DNA from: CAWGMT01 sp963823675
GTDB lineage: Bacteria; Planctomycetota; Planctomycetia; Isosphaerales; Isosphaeraceae
Length of the DNA: 64,000 nucleotides
Assembly: GCA_963823675.1 (NCBI GenBank)
Contig: CAWGMT010000013.1
Location: 1,207,441-1,271,440 of the forward strand
Direction: 5' to 3'
Under the pieces are notes generated by a model. That model saw nothing but the letters and a program-made list of their open reading frames with translations, was not told where the DNA came from and searched no databases. This document shows, in pieces, positions 36,571 through 44,617 of the stretch. Made by a program: the position numbers and the translations under genes. Every line of letters starts with the position of its first letter. Positions within the stretch are counted from its first letter, which is position 1.

Positions 36571-37272
36571 ATGGGCCAAAAAGTTCGACCGACCGGTTTC
36601 CGGGTAGGTGTCATGGAGGACTGGCGGAGCCGCTGGTATGCCTCCAAGCATGAGTTCAGCGACCTGCTGGTCGAGGATTTCAAGATCCGCGCGTTCATCA
36701 AGAAAAAGTATGGCTTTGCGGGAATTCCCAAGATCGAGATCGAGCGGACGCGGGACGCGGTGACCGTATTGCTGTCGACGGCGCGGCCCGGTGTGATCAT
36801 CGGTCGCAAAGGAGCCGAGGTCGAGAAACTCCAGGAAGAGCTCCAGGGTCTGACGGGCCGCCGGATCGAGATCAAGATCGTGGAAGTCGCCCGGCCGGAA
36901 ATCGACGCCCAACTGATCAGCGAGGACATCGCCGAACAGCTTCAGAAGCGGTCGAGCTTCCGCCGGACGATGAAACGGGCGATCGAGCAAACCATGGAGG
37001 GAGGCGCCAAGGGGGTCAAGATCCAACTGGCGGGCCGGCTCGGAGGAGCCGAGATGTCTCGAACCGAATCGGCCGCCGCCGGTTCCGTTCCCTTGAGCAC
37101 ACTGCGAGCGCGAATCGATTACGGGTTTTCCGAGGCCAAAACGGCGCAGGGACATATCGGAATCAAAGTTTGGGTCAACCAAGGCGACTATCTGAAGGTG
37201 GAGGCTGGCGATGGCACTGATGCCCAAGCGGGTCAAGTATCGAAAAAGCCAAAAAGGCCGCGTAAAAGGTAA
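36571..37272 (+). CDS. rpsC: Small-subunit ribosomal protein S3 (uS3)
   Basis: A 233-residue product: MGQKVRPTGFRVGVMEDWRS, a KH domain with ARPGVIIGRKGAEVEKLQEE, and GRLGGAEMSRTESAAAGSVP. S3 forms part of the mRNA entry channel. Its last 62 nt overlap the start of rplP in another frame, so the two are coupled. The C-terminal tail is Lys/Arg-rich. Confidence 0.98.
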   Translation: MGQKVRPTGFRVGVMEDWRSRWYASKHEFSDLLVEDFKIRAFIKKKYGFAGIPKIEIERTRDAVTVLLSTARPGVIIGRKGAEVEKLQEELQGLTGRRIEIKIVEVARPEIDAQLISEDIAEQLQKRSSFRRTMKRAIEQTMEGGAKGVKIQLAGRLGGAEMSRTESAAAGSVPLSTLRARIDYGFSEAKTAQGHIGIKVWVNQGDYLKVEAGDGTDAQAGQVSKKPKRPRKR

Positions 37273-37630
37273 CGCAACCCGAGGCAACTACGTCTCGTTC
37301 GGCGAGTACGGCCTGCAGACCCTGGAAGCCGGCCGGATCAGCGCCCAGACGATCGAGGCCGGCCGCGTCGTGGCCAGCCAAGCAGTCAAGGGAGGGGGAA
37401 AACTCTACATCCGGATCTTCCCTCACAAGAGCGTCACGGCGATCCCCGCCGAGACCCGGATGGGAAAGGGCAAGGGGGAAGTCGAGTTCTGGGCTGCCGT
37501 GGTCAAGCCCGGGACGATCCTCTACGAGATCAGCGGTCTCTCGGAAGAAACTGCCCGCGACGTCTTCGCCCGCGTCGCCCATAAGATGCCCGTCACCTGC
37601 CGCTTTATCGGCCGCCGGCCCACGGTTTGA
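37211..37630 (+). CDS. rplP: Large-subunit ribosomal protein L16 (uL16)
   Basis: ATG 37211, after GGAGG, gives 139 residues beginning MALMPKRVKYRKSQKGRVKG. RIFPHKSVTAIPAETRMGKG, then KGEVEFWAAVVKPGTILYEI are L16 hallmarks around the conserved Arg that is hydroxylated in some bacteria. L16 organises the A-site and central protuberance. It begins inside the 3' end of rpsC, an unusually long 62-nt overlap; a later ATG at 37220 would still overlap. Confidence 0.97.
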   Translation: MALMPKRVKYRKSQKGRVKGNATRGNYVSFGEYGLQTLEAGRISAQTIEAGRVVASQAVKGGGKLYIRIFPHKSVTAIPAETRMGKGKGEVEFWAAVVKPGTILYEISGLSEETARDVFARVAHKMPVTCRFIGRRPTV

Positions 37631-37644
37631 CAGGAGACCCACGA

Positions 37645-37905
37645 ATGTCCAAGCCCGCCGAGCTTCGCGATCAGTCCGACGAACAGCTCGATCTTTTACT
37701 CAAAGAGGTTCAGAACAATCTTTTCCGGCTCCGCCTCCAAAGCGAGACCGAGCGGCTCGAGGCCCCCAGCGAGATCATCAAGGCCAAGCGCGAGATCGCT
37801 CGGATCAAGACGATCCTGCGGCTGCGGCAGATCGAGCGCGAACAGCCGGTCGCCGCGCCGCGCCATGACGTCTCCGGTCCTGTGTACTCATCACGCTCCG
37901 CGTGA
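37645..37905 (+). CDS. rpmC: Large-subunit ribosomal protein L29 (uL29), repeat-derived C-terminus
   Basis: ATG 37645 follows AGGAGA and gives 86 residues. ELRDQSDEQLDLLLKEVQNN, then LFRLRLQSETERLEAP and IKAKREIARIKTILRLRQIE match L29. The last residues (VYSSRSA and the TGA stop) are encoded by a copy of the TCATCACGCTCCGCGTGATG palindromic repeat, so the element has set the end of this gene. The family normally ends after about 65-70 residues. Confidence 0.95.
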   Translation: MSKPAELRDQSDEQLDLLLKEVQNNLFRLRLQSETERLEAPSEIIKAKREIARIKTILRLRQIEREQPVAAPRHDVSGPVYSSRSA

Positions 37906-37985
37906 TGTCCCGTTGTACTCATCACGCTCCGCGTGATGTCCCGTCACTCGAAGCGTTTAGAAGACCATCATGCGGAGCGTGATGA
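37888..37985. repeat. Three copies of the TCATCACGCTCCGCGTGATG palindromic repeat
   Basis: Copies lie at 37888-37907 and 37919-37938 (direct, 31 bp apart, with the shared context TGTACTCATCAC and GATGTCCCGT) and inverted at 37966-37985. The same core forms the hairpin at 32818-32871. Copy 1 encodes the end of rpmC; copy 3 supplies a GGAG 4 nt before the rpsQ ATG. Confidence 0.92.
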
Positions 37986-38350
37986 CTACTCAAACTGAAA
38001 GCCCGACGAGAACGAGGATGAGCTCAGCCAATACGAAGCCAACCGAGAAACGAAGCCGCCGCAAGACCGAAATCGGCATGGTGGCGTCCGACAAGATGAA
38101 CAAGACCCGACGGGTTGTGGTCGAACGGCTCGTGCCACATCCCAAGTACGGCAAGTTGTTACGGCGCCGCACGGTCTGTCATGCGCACGACGAGGCCAAC
38201 GCGTCTCACAAAGGTGATCTGGTCGAGATCATGGAGACCCGTCCCCTGTCCAAGCTCAAGCGATGGCGGATCGTACGGATCGTGCGGCCTGGCGCCCAGC
38301 AGGCACTGGCCGGCGAGGACGAGGCGGCCCAGACTCGAACTCAGACCTGA
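37982..38350 (+). CDS. rpsQ: Small-subunit ribosomal protein S17 (uS17)
   Basis: The product is 122 residues from ATG 37982; ATGs at 37970 and 38018 are alternatives, the last giving the more usual length. EIGMVASDKMNKTRRVVVER, then PKYGKLLRRRTVCHAHDEAN, GDLVEIMETRPLSKLKRWRI identify S17. The N-terminal extension and its ribosome-binding site come from a palindromic repeat. S17 is a primary 16S-binding protein. Confidence 0.95.
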   Translation: MTTQTESPTRTRMSSANTKPTEKRSRRKTEIGMVASDKMNKTRRVVVERLVPHPKYGKLLRRRTVCHAHDEANASHKGDLVEIMETRPLSKLKRWRIVRIVRPGAQQALAGEDEAAQTRTQT

Positions 38351-38474
38351 CTTCGCGACCAGGGCAAGACAAAGGACACCGGTCACAGGCGGCAGCCCGG
38401 CCGACAAGACCCGATGACGAATCCGGCACGCTGGAGTTTCCCGCGGCCGCCCAGGGGAAGCAAGAGATAATTCC

Positions 38475-38855
38475 ATGATCCAGATGCAAACGCGGCTCGA
38501 CGTGGCTGACAACACGGGAGCCAAGGAAGTGATGTGCATCAAGGTACTCGGCGGCAGCGCTTCGCGTTACAAACGGTGCGCCGCGGGCCTGGGCGACACC
38601 ATCATCGCCAGCGTCAAGAAAGCCACGCCAGGCGGCGATGTCAAGGCGGGTGACGTCGTGCGCTGCGTCATCGTACGCACGCGCAACCAGACCCGACGCG
38701 CCGACGGCTCGTACGTGAAGTTCGATCGTAACGCGGTCGTGCTGATCGACGCCGAGCGAAACCCGCGAGGAACCCGCATCTTCGGCGCCATCGCCCGCGA
38801 GCTGCGCGACCGCCAATTCATGAAGATCATCAGCCTGGCGGCCGAGGTCGTCTGA
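38475..38855 (+). CDS. rplN: Large-subunit ribosomal protein L14 (uL14)
   Basis: A 126-residue product: MIQMQTRLDVADNTGAKEVM, then CIKVLGGSASRYKRCAAGLG, VVRCVIVRTRNQTRRADGSY, RGTRIFGAIARELRD are classic. L14 lies at the subunit interface and is the docking site of the silencing factor RsfS. Regular spacing to rplX (55 bp). Confidence 0.98.
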   Translation: MIQMQTRLDVADNTGAKEVMCIKVLGGSASRYKRCAAGLGDTIIASVKKATPGGDVKAGDVVRCVIVRTRNQTRRADGSYVKFDRNAVVLIDAERNPRGTRIFGAIARELRDRQFMKIISLAAEVV

Positions 38856-38910
38856 GCAAGGCCGCCGGGGGCAACACCCGGATAACTCAAGTTCCGTCAA
38901 CGAGCAAACC

Positions 38911-39297
38911 ATGTACATTCGCAAAGACGATCAAGTGGAAGTCATCGCGGGCGACGATCGGGGCACTCCCGGGGCGCGTCGAATCGCCAAGGTTCTGCGC
39001 GTGGTTCCGGCACGGAACAAGGTCGTCGTCGAGGGTGTCAACCGCGTCTACAAGCATTTGCGCCCCAGCAGCAAGAACCCCCAGGGCGGCCGGCTCTCCA
39101 AGGAGATGCCGATCGACGTTTCCAACGTCATGCTCTACTGCTCGAAATGCGCCCGCGGCGTCCGGATCGGCCACCGGTTCACGGACGACGGTCAAAAACA
39201 GCGCTATTGCAAGAAGTGCGGTATCAGCCTGGGCAACGTCGGCCCGCGGAAGCCGGCCCACGCCGCCAAGGCCAAGAAAGCCGCGAAAATGTCGTGA
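38911..39297 (+). CDS. rplX: Large-subunit ribosomal protein L24 (uL24)
   Basis: A 128-residue product. The KOW motif is seen in QVEVIAGDDRGTPGARRIAK. The C-terminal half carries four Cys (MLYCSKCARG and YCKKCGISLG), a zinc-ribbon-like arrangement present in some bacterial L24s. An Ala/Lys-rich tail follows. L24 initiates 50S assembly near the tunnel exit. Confidence 0.97.
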   Translation: MYIRKDDQVEVIAGDDRGTPGARRIAKVLRVVPARNKVVVEGVNRVYKHLRPSSKNPQGGRLSKEMPIDVSNVMLYCSKCARGVRIGHRFTDDGQKQRYCKKCGISLGNVGPRKPAHAAKAKKAAKMS

Positions 39298-39324
39298 ACC
39301 GAAACCTGGCACAGGATAAAGGGA

Positions 39325-39879
39325 ATGGCTCGTTTGCTGGACCTCTACAAGAATGACATCGCCAAGGCGATGGCCGCCAAGTTCAACTTCGAGAACCCGA
39401 TGGCGATCCCCAAGCTGACCAAGATCGTCATCAACATGGGGGTCGGCCGGGCGACCCAGGACAAGGCGCTCCTGGACGCGGCCGTGGACAGCTTGACCAA
39501 GATCAGCGGCCAGAAGCCGGTGGTCACCAAAGCCAAGACATCGGTTTCGGGCTTCCGGCTGCGCGAAGGCAACGACATCGGTTGCAAGGTCACGCTTCGC
39601 GGCCGGCGGATGTATGAGTTTCTCGATCGATTGGTCTCGATCGCCTTGCCGCGTATTCGCGACTTTCGCGGCGTCAATCCCAACAGCTTCGACGGCCACG
39701 GCAACTACAGCCTGGGTCTCGCCGAGCAGGTCGTCTTTCCGGAGATCGACGCCGACAAGCTCCAGCATGCACAGGGCATGGACATCAGCATCGTCACGAC
39801 AGCCGGAAACGACGACCAGGCACGCGAGCTTTTGAAGCAGTTTGGCATACCATTCCGCCAGCCGGCCAAAACCCATTGA
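39325..39879 (+). CDS. rplE: Large-subunit ribosomal protein L5 (uL5)
   Basis: A 184-residue product: NPMAIPKLTKIVINMGVGRA, SGQKPVVTKAKTSVSGFRLR, IALPRIRDFRGVNPNSFDGH, GNYSLGLAEQVVFPEIDADK are all L5. It contacts 5S rRNA and the P-site tRNA. A 131-bp non-coding gap follows before rpsN, larger than elsewhere in the cluster. Confidence 0.98.
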   Translation: MARLLDLYKNDIAKAMAAKFNFENPMAIPKLTKIVINMGVGRATQDKALLDAAVDSLTKISGQKPVVTKAKTSVSGFRLREGNDIGCKVTLRGRRMYEFLDRLVSIALPRIRDFRGVNPNSFDGHGNYSLGLAEQVVFPEIDADKLQHAQGMDISIVTTAGNDDQARELLKQFGIPFRQPAKTH

Positions 39880-40010
39880 CCAGGCTCAAACGACCGATTG
39901 GTTATCAGGCATCGCCCGGGAAAAACCAGAGAAAAACCCGAGATCCGACCGAACCGAACCCGCAGATCGAGTCCTCCTTTTTTCTTTTTCAGAGGTTGGC
40001 GAGCTGAACT

Positions 40011-40196
40011 ATGTTGACCAAGGCGCAGAAAATCAAATCGGAGACGCCCCGCAAGTTTGCGGTTCAACACCGCAACCGCTGCCGCTTGTGTGGTCGCCCC
40101 CGCGGCTACTACCGAAAATTCGGGATCTGCCGGATCTGCTTCCGGAATCTGGCCAGCCGCGGGCTCATTCCGGGAGTCAAGAAAGCCAGTTGGTAG
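40011..40196 (+). CDS. rpsN: Small-subunit ribosomal protein S14, zinc-binding type
   Basis: A 61-residue product, the short C+ form. Four zinc-binding Cys are present in RCRLCGRPRGYYRKFGICRI, then C. The short zinc form contrasts with the 100-residue zinc-free type of many proteobacteria. S14 assembles late in the 30S head. Located between rplE and rpsH as usual. Confidence 0.97.
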   Translation: MLTKAQKIKSETPRKFAVQHRNRCRLCGRPRGYYRKFGICRICFRNLASRGLIPGVKKASW

Positions 40197-40243
40197 ACCG
40201 AACCGCCGTTTCGCGGCGATCACATGAGGAAAGCCTGTTCGCC

Positions 40244-40639
40244 ATGATGACCGACCCAATCGCCGACATGCTCACTCGGATCCGCAACGCCGTCCGGATC
40301 GAACGGACCACGCTGGATATGCCTGCCTCGCACATGCGTCGCGGCATCGCGCAGGTCCTGAAGGAGGAGGGTTACATCTGGGACTTCGAGGAAATCGAAA
40401 CCGTCCCGGCGAGAACTCTGCGCCTGCACATGAAGTACGGACCAAATGGAGAGCGCCTCATCAACCGGATCGACCGCGTGAGCAAGCCCGGCCGGCGGGT
40501 TTACAAGGGCTATCGCGAGCTCAAGCCGGTCTTGGGCGGTATGGGAATCCAGATTCTGAGCACTCCCAGCGGAGTTGTGAGCGACCGCCGCGCCCGCGAT
40601 CTGAAAGTCGGAGGAGAGGTGCTGGCCTTGATTCACTAA
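40244..40639 (+). CDS. rpsH: Small-subunit ribosomal protein S8 (uS8)
   Basis: The product is 131 residues. MMTDPIADMLTRIRNAVRIE, then SHMRRGIAQVLKEEGYIWDF, KPGRRVYKGYRELKPVLGGM and ILSTPSGVVSDRRARDLKVG are S8. S8 binds helix 21 of 16S rRNA and in E. coli represses the spc operon. Two consecutive ATGs at 40244 and 40247 could both serve. Confidence 0.98.
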   Translation: MMTDPIADMLTRIRNAVRIERTTLDMPASHMRRGIAQVLKEEGYIWDFEEIETVPARTLRLHMKYGPNGERLINRIDRVSKPGRRVYKGYRELKPVLGGMGIQILSTPSGVVSDRRARDLKVGGEVLALIH

Positions 40640-40750
40640 AGTGGCTGCGCGAGCCCCGCGGGGCCTGGGACACGCCGAGGCCCCTCCCGTGCATCGCTCG
40701 CCGCGCCCTTCCCCATTTTGATTTGATCAACGTTGAGGATGACCAGAGCC

Positions 40751-41301
40751 ATGTCGCGAATTGGACGCAAACCGGTGCCCATACCGTCGTCGGTGAAAGT
40801 CTCGATCGCCGATTCGACGATCCAGATCGAAGGGCCCAAGGGAAAGCTGAGCTTGAAGTATCGCCCCGAGATCGAGGTCAAAATCGATCAGGCCGCTCAG
40901 CAGATCACCGTCAGCCGGCACGACGACGAACGATTCAACCGGTCGCTGCACGGGCTCACGCGCAGCCTGGTTGCCAACATGGTGCATGGGGTCACCACCG
41001 GCTACGCCAAGAAGCTCGAAATCGTTGGCGTCGGCTACCAGGCCCAGCTCAAGAAGGCCAACACGATCGCGCTGCAAGTGGGCTATGCCAACCAGATTGT
41101 GCTGGAAGCGCCCCGGGGGTGTCGGTAACCGTGGCGGACCCCACCCATATCACCATCGCAGGCCCCGACAAGCAGGCCGTGGGGCAATTCGCCGCCGTGG
41201 TCCGCAAGGTACGCCCCCCCGAGCCCTACAAGGGCAAGGGGATCCGTTACGAAGGCGAATTCGTCCGCCGCAAGGCTGGCAAGGCCTTCGGTTCGAAGTG
41301 A
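40751..41301 (+). CDS. rplF: Large-subunit ribosomal protein L6 (uL6), frame interrupted by a single-base deletion
   Basis: ATG 40751 begins MSRIGRKPVPIPSSVKVSIA, then KGKLSLKYRPEIEVKIDQAA, and LEIVGVGYQAQLKKANTIAL. At about 41110-41120, in a CCCCGGGGG run, the frame ends early (EAPRGCR and stop). The next frame supplies the missing half: GVSVTVADPTHITIAGPDKQ, then RPPEPYKGKGIRYEGEFVRR and KAGKAFGSK. One more C in the run would restore a full 183-residue L6. L6 is needed for 50S function, so a sequence error is likeliest. Confidence 0.95.
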
Positions 41302-41331
41302 TCAGGTCAGGGAGCATTTGAGGATCGTCGC

Positions 41332-41709
41332 GTGAACATCGCAAATCAACAGCGTCTGGTACAAACCCGCCGGCTGAGGCGCCAGCGGCGGGTCCGCAAC
41401 CGGATGTTCGGGACTCCGGAACGGCCGCGGCTGGCGGTCTTTCGCAGCTCGAAGCACATCTACGCGCAGATGATCAACGATCAGACGGGAACCACGCTGG
41501 TTTCGGCCAGCACCCGGGATCCCGAAATTCGAGCCCAGCTCAAATACGGCGGAAACAAGGCGGCCGCGGCGATTGTCGGCCGCGTGGTTGCGGATCGTGC
41601 CAAGAAGGCCGGTATTGACAAGATTTGCTTCGACCGCCGAAGCTACAAGTTTCACGGTCGCGTGGCGGCTCTGGCTCAGGCCGCCCGTGATGCGGGCCTG
41701 AAGTTTTGA
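41332..41709 (+). CDS. rplR: Large-subunit ribosomal protein L18 (uL18)
   Basis: A GTG start at 41332 gives 125 residues. RLRRQRRVRNRMFGTPERPR, LAVFRSSKHIYAQMINDQTG, and AGIDKICFDRRSYKFHGRVA are L18, which binds 5S rRNA with L5 in the central protuberance. Normal position between rplF and rpsE. Confidence 0.98.
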   Translation: MNIANQQRLVQTRRLRRQRRVRNRMFGTPERPRLAVFRSSKHIYAQMINDQTGTTLVSASTRDPEIRAQLKYGGNKAAAAIVGRVVADRAKKAGIDKICFDRRSYKFHGRVAALAQAARDAGLKF

Positions 41710-41739
41710 CCGAACTCAATTTGACCGAGGAGTACGTCA

Positions 41740-42243
41740 GTGTCGAGCGAAGCTCGTGAACGCGACCGAGACCGGGATCGAGGCGAGTGGAACGAAAGCG
41801 TCGTGTCCATTCGCCGCTGCGCGGCGGTGGTCAAAGGGGGCCGGCGATTCAGCTTCAACGCCCTGGTTGTCGTCGGCAACGGCCGGGGCCATGTCGGCTG
41901 GGGCTACGGCAAGGCCAACGAGGTCCCCCCCGCAGTCGAAAAAGGCGTCAAGGACGCCCACAAGCAAATGAATCGGGTCAACCTGCGCGGAGGCACGATC
42001 CCCCACGCCGTCGTCGGCCACTACGGAGCAGCCAAGGTTCTGCTCTTGCCGGCCGCCCCCGGAACCGGCGTGATCGCCGGCGGAGCCGTCAGGGCCGTGG
42101 TCCAGGCGGCCGGGGTCAAGGACATCCTGACGAAGAGCTTCGGATCCAACAACAAGCTCAATCTGGTCAAGGCCGCCATCGACGCCTTGAAACAGCTTCG
42201 AACCAAGGACGACATCGCTCGTCTGCGAGGAGTTCCGCTCTGA
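41740..42243 (+). CDS. rpsE: Small-subunit ribosomal protein S5 (uS5)
   Basis: A GTG start at 41740 gives 167 residues. An Arg/Asp-rich N-terminus (RERDRDRDRGEWNE) precedes VVSIRRCAAVVKGGRRFSFN, VVVGNGRGHVGWGYGKANEV, and APGTGVIAGGAVRAVVQAAG. S5 contributes to decoding fidelity. The stop overlaps the rplO ATG by one base (TGATG), and rpmD (L30), often found here, is absent. Confidence 0.98.
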   Translation: MSSEARERDRDRDRGEWNESVVSIRRCAAVVKGGRRFSFNALVVVGNGRGHVGWGYGKANEVPPAVEKGVKDAHKQMNRVNLRGGTIPHAVVGHYGAAKVLLLPAAPGTGVIAGGAVRAVVQAAGVKDILTKSFGSNNKLNLVKAAIDALKQLRTKDDIARLRGVPL

Positions 42244-42731
42244 TGCAATTACACGACGTCCATCAAGGCATCCACCGCCGCAAGAAACGGAAACGAATCG
42301 GGCGGGGGATCGGCTCGGGACACGGGAAAACCTCGACCAAGGGGCACAAGGGGCACGCCTCGCGCCAAGGGTTCAAGCTCAGCCCGATCTTCGAGGGCGG
42401 CCAGATGCCGCTCGCCCGCCGCGTACCCAAACGAGGCTTCGTCAACGGCGCGTTCAAGAAAAGCTACGCAATCGTCAACCTCGCCGACCTCGATGCCCGG
42501 TTCGAAGCAGGCGCGGTCGTGGACGAGAAGGCGCTGCGGGCCCGGGGACTCGTCAAGGGCCACGAGTTCGACGGTATCAAGATTCTGGGGGACGGCGCGA
42601 TCTCCAAGCCTCTCGAGGTTCACGCCACCAAATTCAGTGCGACAGCCGCCCAGAAAATCGCGGCTGCCGGCGGCAAGACCGTCGTCGTCGCGTACAAGCC
42701 CCACGCCATCCACGCACGATCCCAGGTTTGA
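42243..42731 (+). CDS. rplO: Large-subunit ribosomal protein L15 (uL15)
   Basis: ATG 42243 overlaps the rpsE stop and gives 162 residues. KRIGRGIGSGHGKTSTKGHK, then GQMPLARRVPKRGFVNGAFK and VVAYKPHAIHARSQV are L15, a late 50S assembly protein. The product is translationally coupled to S5. A 145-bp gap follows that contains a scrap of secY. Confidence 0.98.
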   Translation: MQLHDVHQGIHRRKKRKRIGRGIGSGHGKTSTKGHKGHASRQGFKLSPIFEGGQMPLARRVPKRGFVNGAFKKSYAIVNLADLDARFEAGAVVDEKALRARGLVKGHEFDGIKILGDGAISKPLEVHATKFSATAAQKIAAAGGKTVVVAYKPHAIHARSQV

Positions 42732-42806
42732 CTCGCGAGGTGCGCCGCCAATGGAACGCTGGGCCGGCGATTGCTGAGCCACCACAGTCCTATTGATTTT
42801 AACGAG

Positions 42807-42862
42807 ATTTACCGGATCGGCTTCTCGGTGCCGCTTCCCATCGTGGACCAGGGGCAACTGAA
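42807..42862 (+). pseudogene. 56-bp duplicate scrap of the secY 5' region
   Basis: The block ATTTACCGGATCGGCTTCT, with the following GTGCCGCT, CCCATCGTG and ACCAGGGGCAACTGAA, repeats the secY codons for IYRIGFYVPLPIVNQGQLK (43285-43341) with a few substitutions. It lies upstream of the hicB-like gene, which therefore sits between a partial and a complete secY. It is too short to be functional. Confidence 0.85.
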
Positions 42863-42877
42863 TCGGGGTCCCAACCC

Positions 42878-43099
42878 ATGACGCAACGTCTCACCGCCAT
42901 CATCGAACGCGAGGGGGACGGTTATGTCGCTCTCTGTCCGGAGCTTGACATCGCCAGCCAGGGCGATTCGGTCGAAACCGCGCGTCAAAACCTTGCCGAG
43001 GCCTTACAGTTGTTTTTCGAGTGCGCATCCCCCCAGGAGGTTGCGCAGCGTCTCTCAGTGGAGGTGTACGTCACGAACGTCGAGGTGCCGATCGGGTAA
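42878..43099 (+). CDS. HicB-family antitoxin-like protein
   Basis: The protein is 73 residues long and resembles the HicB N-terminal partial RNase-H fold: TQRLTAIIEREGDGYVALCP, then ELDIASQGDSVETARQNLAE, ALQLFFECA. No HicA toxin gene is adjacent and no C-terminal DNA-binding domain is present; many stand-alone HicB proteins are like this. It interrupts the otherwise conserved rplO-secY order and is flanked on its left by a secY fragment, suggesting insertion by recombination. Confidence 0.88.
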   Translation: MTQRLTAIIEREGDGYVALCPELDIASQGDSVETARQNLAEALQLFFECASPQEVAQRLSVEVYVTNVEVPIG

Positions 43100-43208
43100 G
43101 CTTCGGGGGATGACGAGCTCGATTCTAGCCCAGTCGCCGGCAATCTAGCGGATCGTGTGTTCCGCTCCCCTGCCGATCATCGGACCAGCAGATAAGGAGG
43201 CAAGCGTC

Positions 43209-44583
43209 GTGGACAAGCTGCTCACAATCTTCAAGGTGCCCGAGCTCCGGCGCAAGATCATGTTCACGGCCGTGCTCCTGGCCATTTACCGGATCGGCTT
43301 CTATGTGCCGCTCCCCATCGTGAACCAGGGGCAACTGAAAAACTGGGAAGAGCAGCAATCCGGCAACACTGCGGGCAAGCTGTTCGGAACCGTGGCGATG
43401 TTCGGCGGCACATCGATCGGCATGAGCACCATCTTCGGACTGGGGATCATGCCTTACATCTCCGCATCGATCATCTTCCAGCTCCTGGCCAGCGTCGTGC
43501 CCTCGCTCGAAGCCATGATGAAGGAGGGTGAGAGCGGACGAAAGCGAATCAACGAGTACACTCGCTACGCCACGGTCGCGCTCTGCGCCGTTCAAAGCGC
43601 GTTCTGGGTGCAGTACATGATGAGCCCGCAGATGAATGTCGTGCTTCCCGCCTATCGGGATTTCTGGCATGGGCTCGTGTGCGTTTGCATCATGACCGCC
43701 GGCACGATTTTCTTGATGTGGGTCGGCGAGCAGATCGACGAATATGGTATCGGCAACGGGATCAGTCTCTTGATCATGGCCGGGATTCTGGCGAGGCTTC
43801 CCGTCGCGCTCAAGGGACTGTGGGAAAATTCGACCTCGAAGCTGACTCCCGAGCCTGGCAAGTATGGAATCGTCACGATCCTGCTCCTGGTGGGCCTGTT
43901 CATCTCCGTCGTCGTCGGTGTGATCGCGATCACCGAAAGTCAACGCCGGATTCCCACCCAGTCGGCCAGGCACGTGCGGGGCCGTAGGGTCTTCGGCGGA
44001 ACCAAGCAGTTCCTTCCCTTGAAGGTCAACCAGGCCGGCGTCATGCCGATCATCTTTGCCTCCAGCCTGCTCATCTTCCCTTCGTTCGTCTTCAACAGCC
44101 TGTCACGCGCAACCTCCACCCTGAGGTCCGACTCCTGGTCGCCCGGATCATTTTTCGCAGGGGTGTTTCAGGAGCTGGCCGACGCGTTTCAGCGGCAAAG
44201 CTACATCTATACGGTGTGCTACATCATCCTGATCTATTTTTTCTGTTACTTCTGGACGGCGATCACCTTCAATCCCAAGGACATGGCCGAAAACCTCAAG
44301 GACTACGGCAGCTTCATCCCGGGCTACCGCCCGGGCCGGCGAACCGCGGACTACCTGGAGAAGGTGATGCTGCGGATCACCTACGTGGGCGCCGCGTTCC
44401 TGGCGCTCGTGGCCGTGATTCCCTCGCTGGTGCAGGCCGCGCTCTCGGTTCGACTGGACCGTCGCATCGTTCCTGGGCGGCACCGGCCTTCTGATCGTCA
44501 TCAGCGTTTGTCTCGACCTGGTCCAGAAGATCGACAGCCACCTCGTGATGCGAAACTACAGCGGCTTGGTAAATCGTCGTTGA
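43209..44583 (+). CDS. secY: Protein translocase subunit SecY, frame interrupted near the 3' end
   Basis: A GTG start at 43209 lies 8 nt after AAGGAGG. It gives VDKLLTIFKVPELRRKIMFT, then membrane helices including GIMPYISASIIFQLLASVVP, GIGNGISLLIMAGILARLPV, and the cytoplasmic loop ARHVRGRRVFGGTKQFLPLK. TM9-TM10 parts follow (NQAGVMPIIFASSLLIFPSF). Near 44440-44450 the frame shifts; the correct tail (FDWTVASFLGGTGLLIVISV, then CLDLVQKIDSHLVMRNYSGL, VNRR) ends at 44583. SecY is essential, so this is probably a sequence indel. It forms the SecYEG protein-conducting channel. adk is absent downstream. Confidence 0.94.
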
Positions 44584-44617
44584 AAATCCCAAACCGTAGT
44601 ATAGTAGATATCATCGA

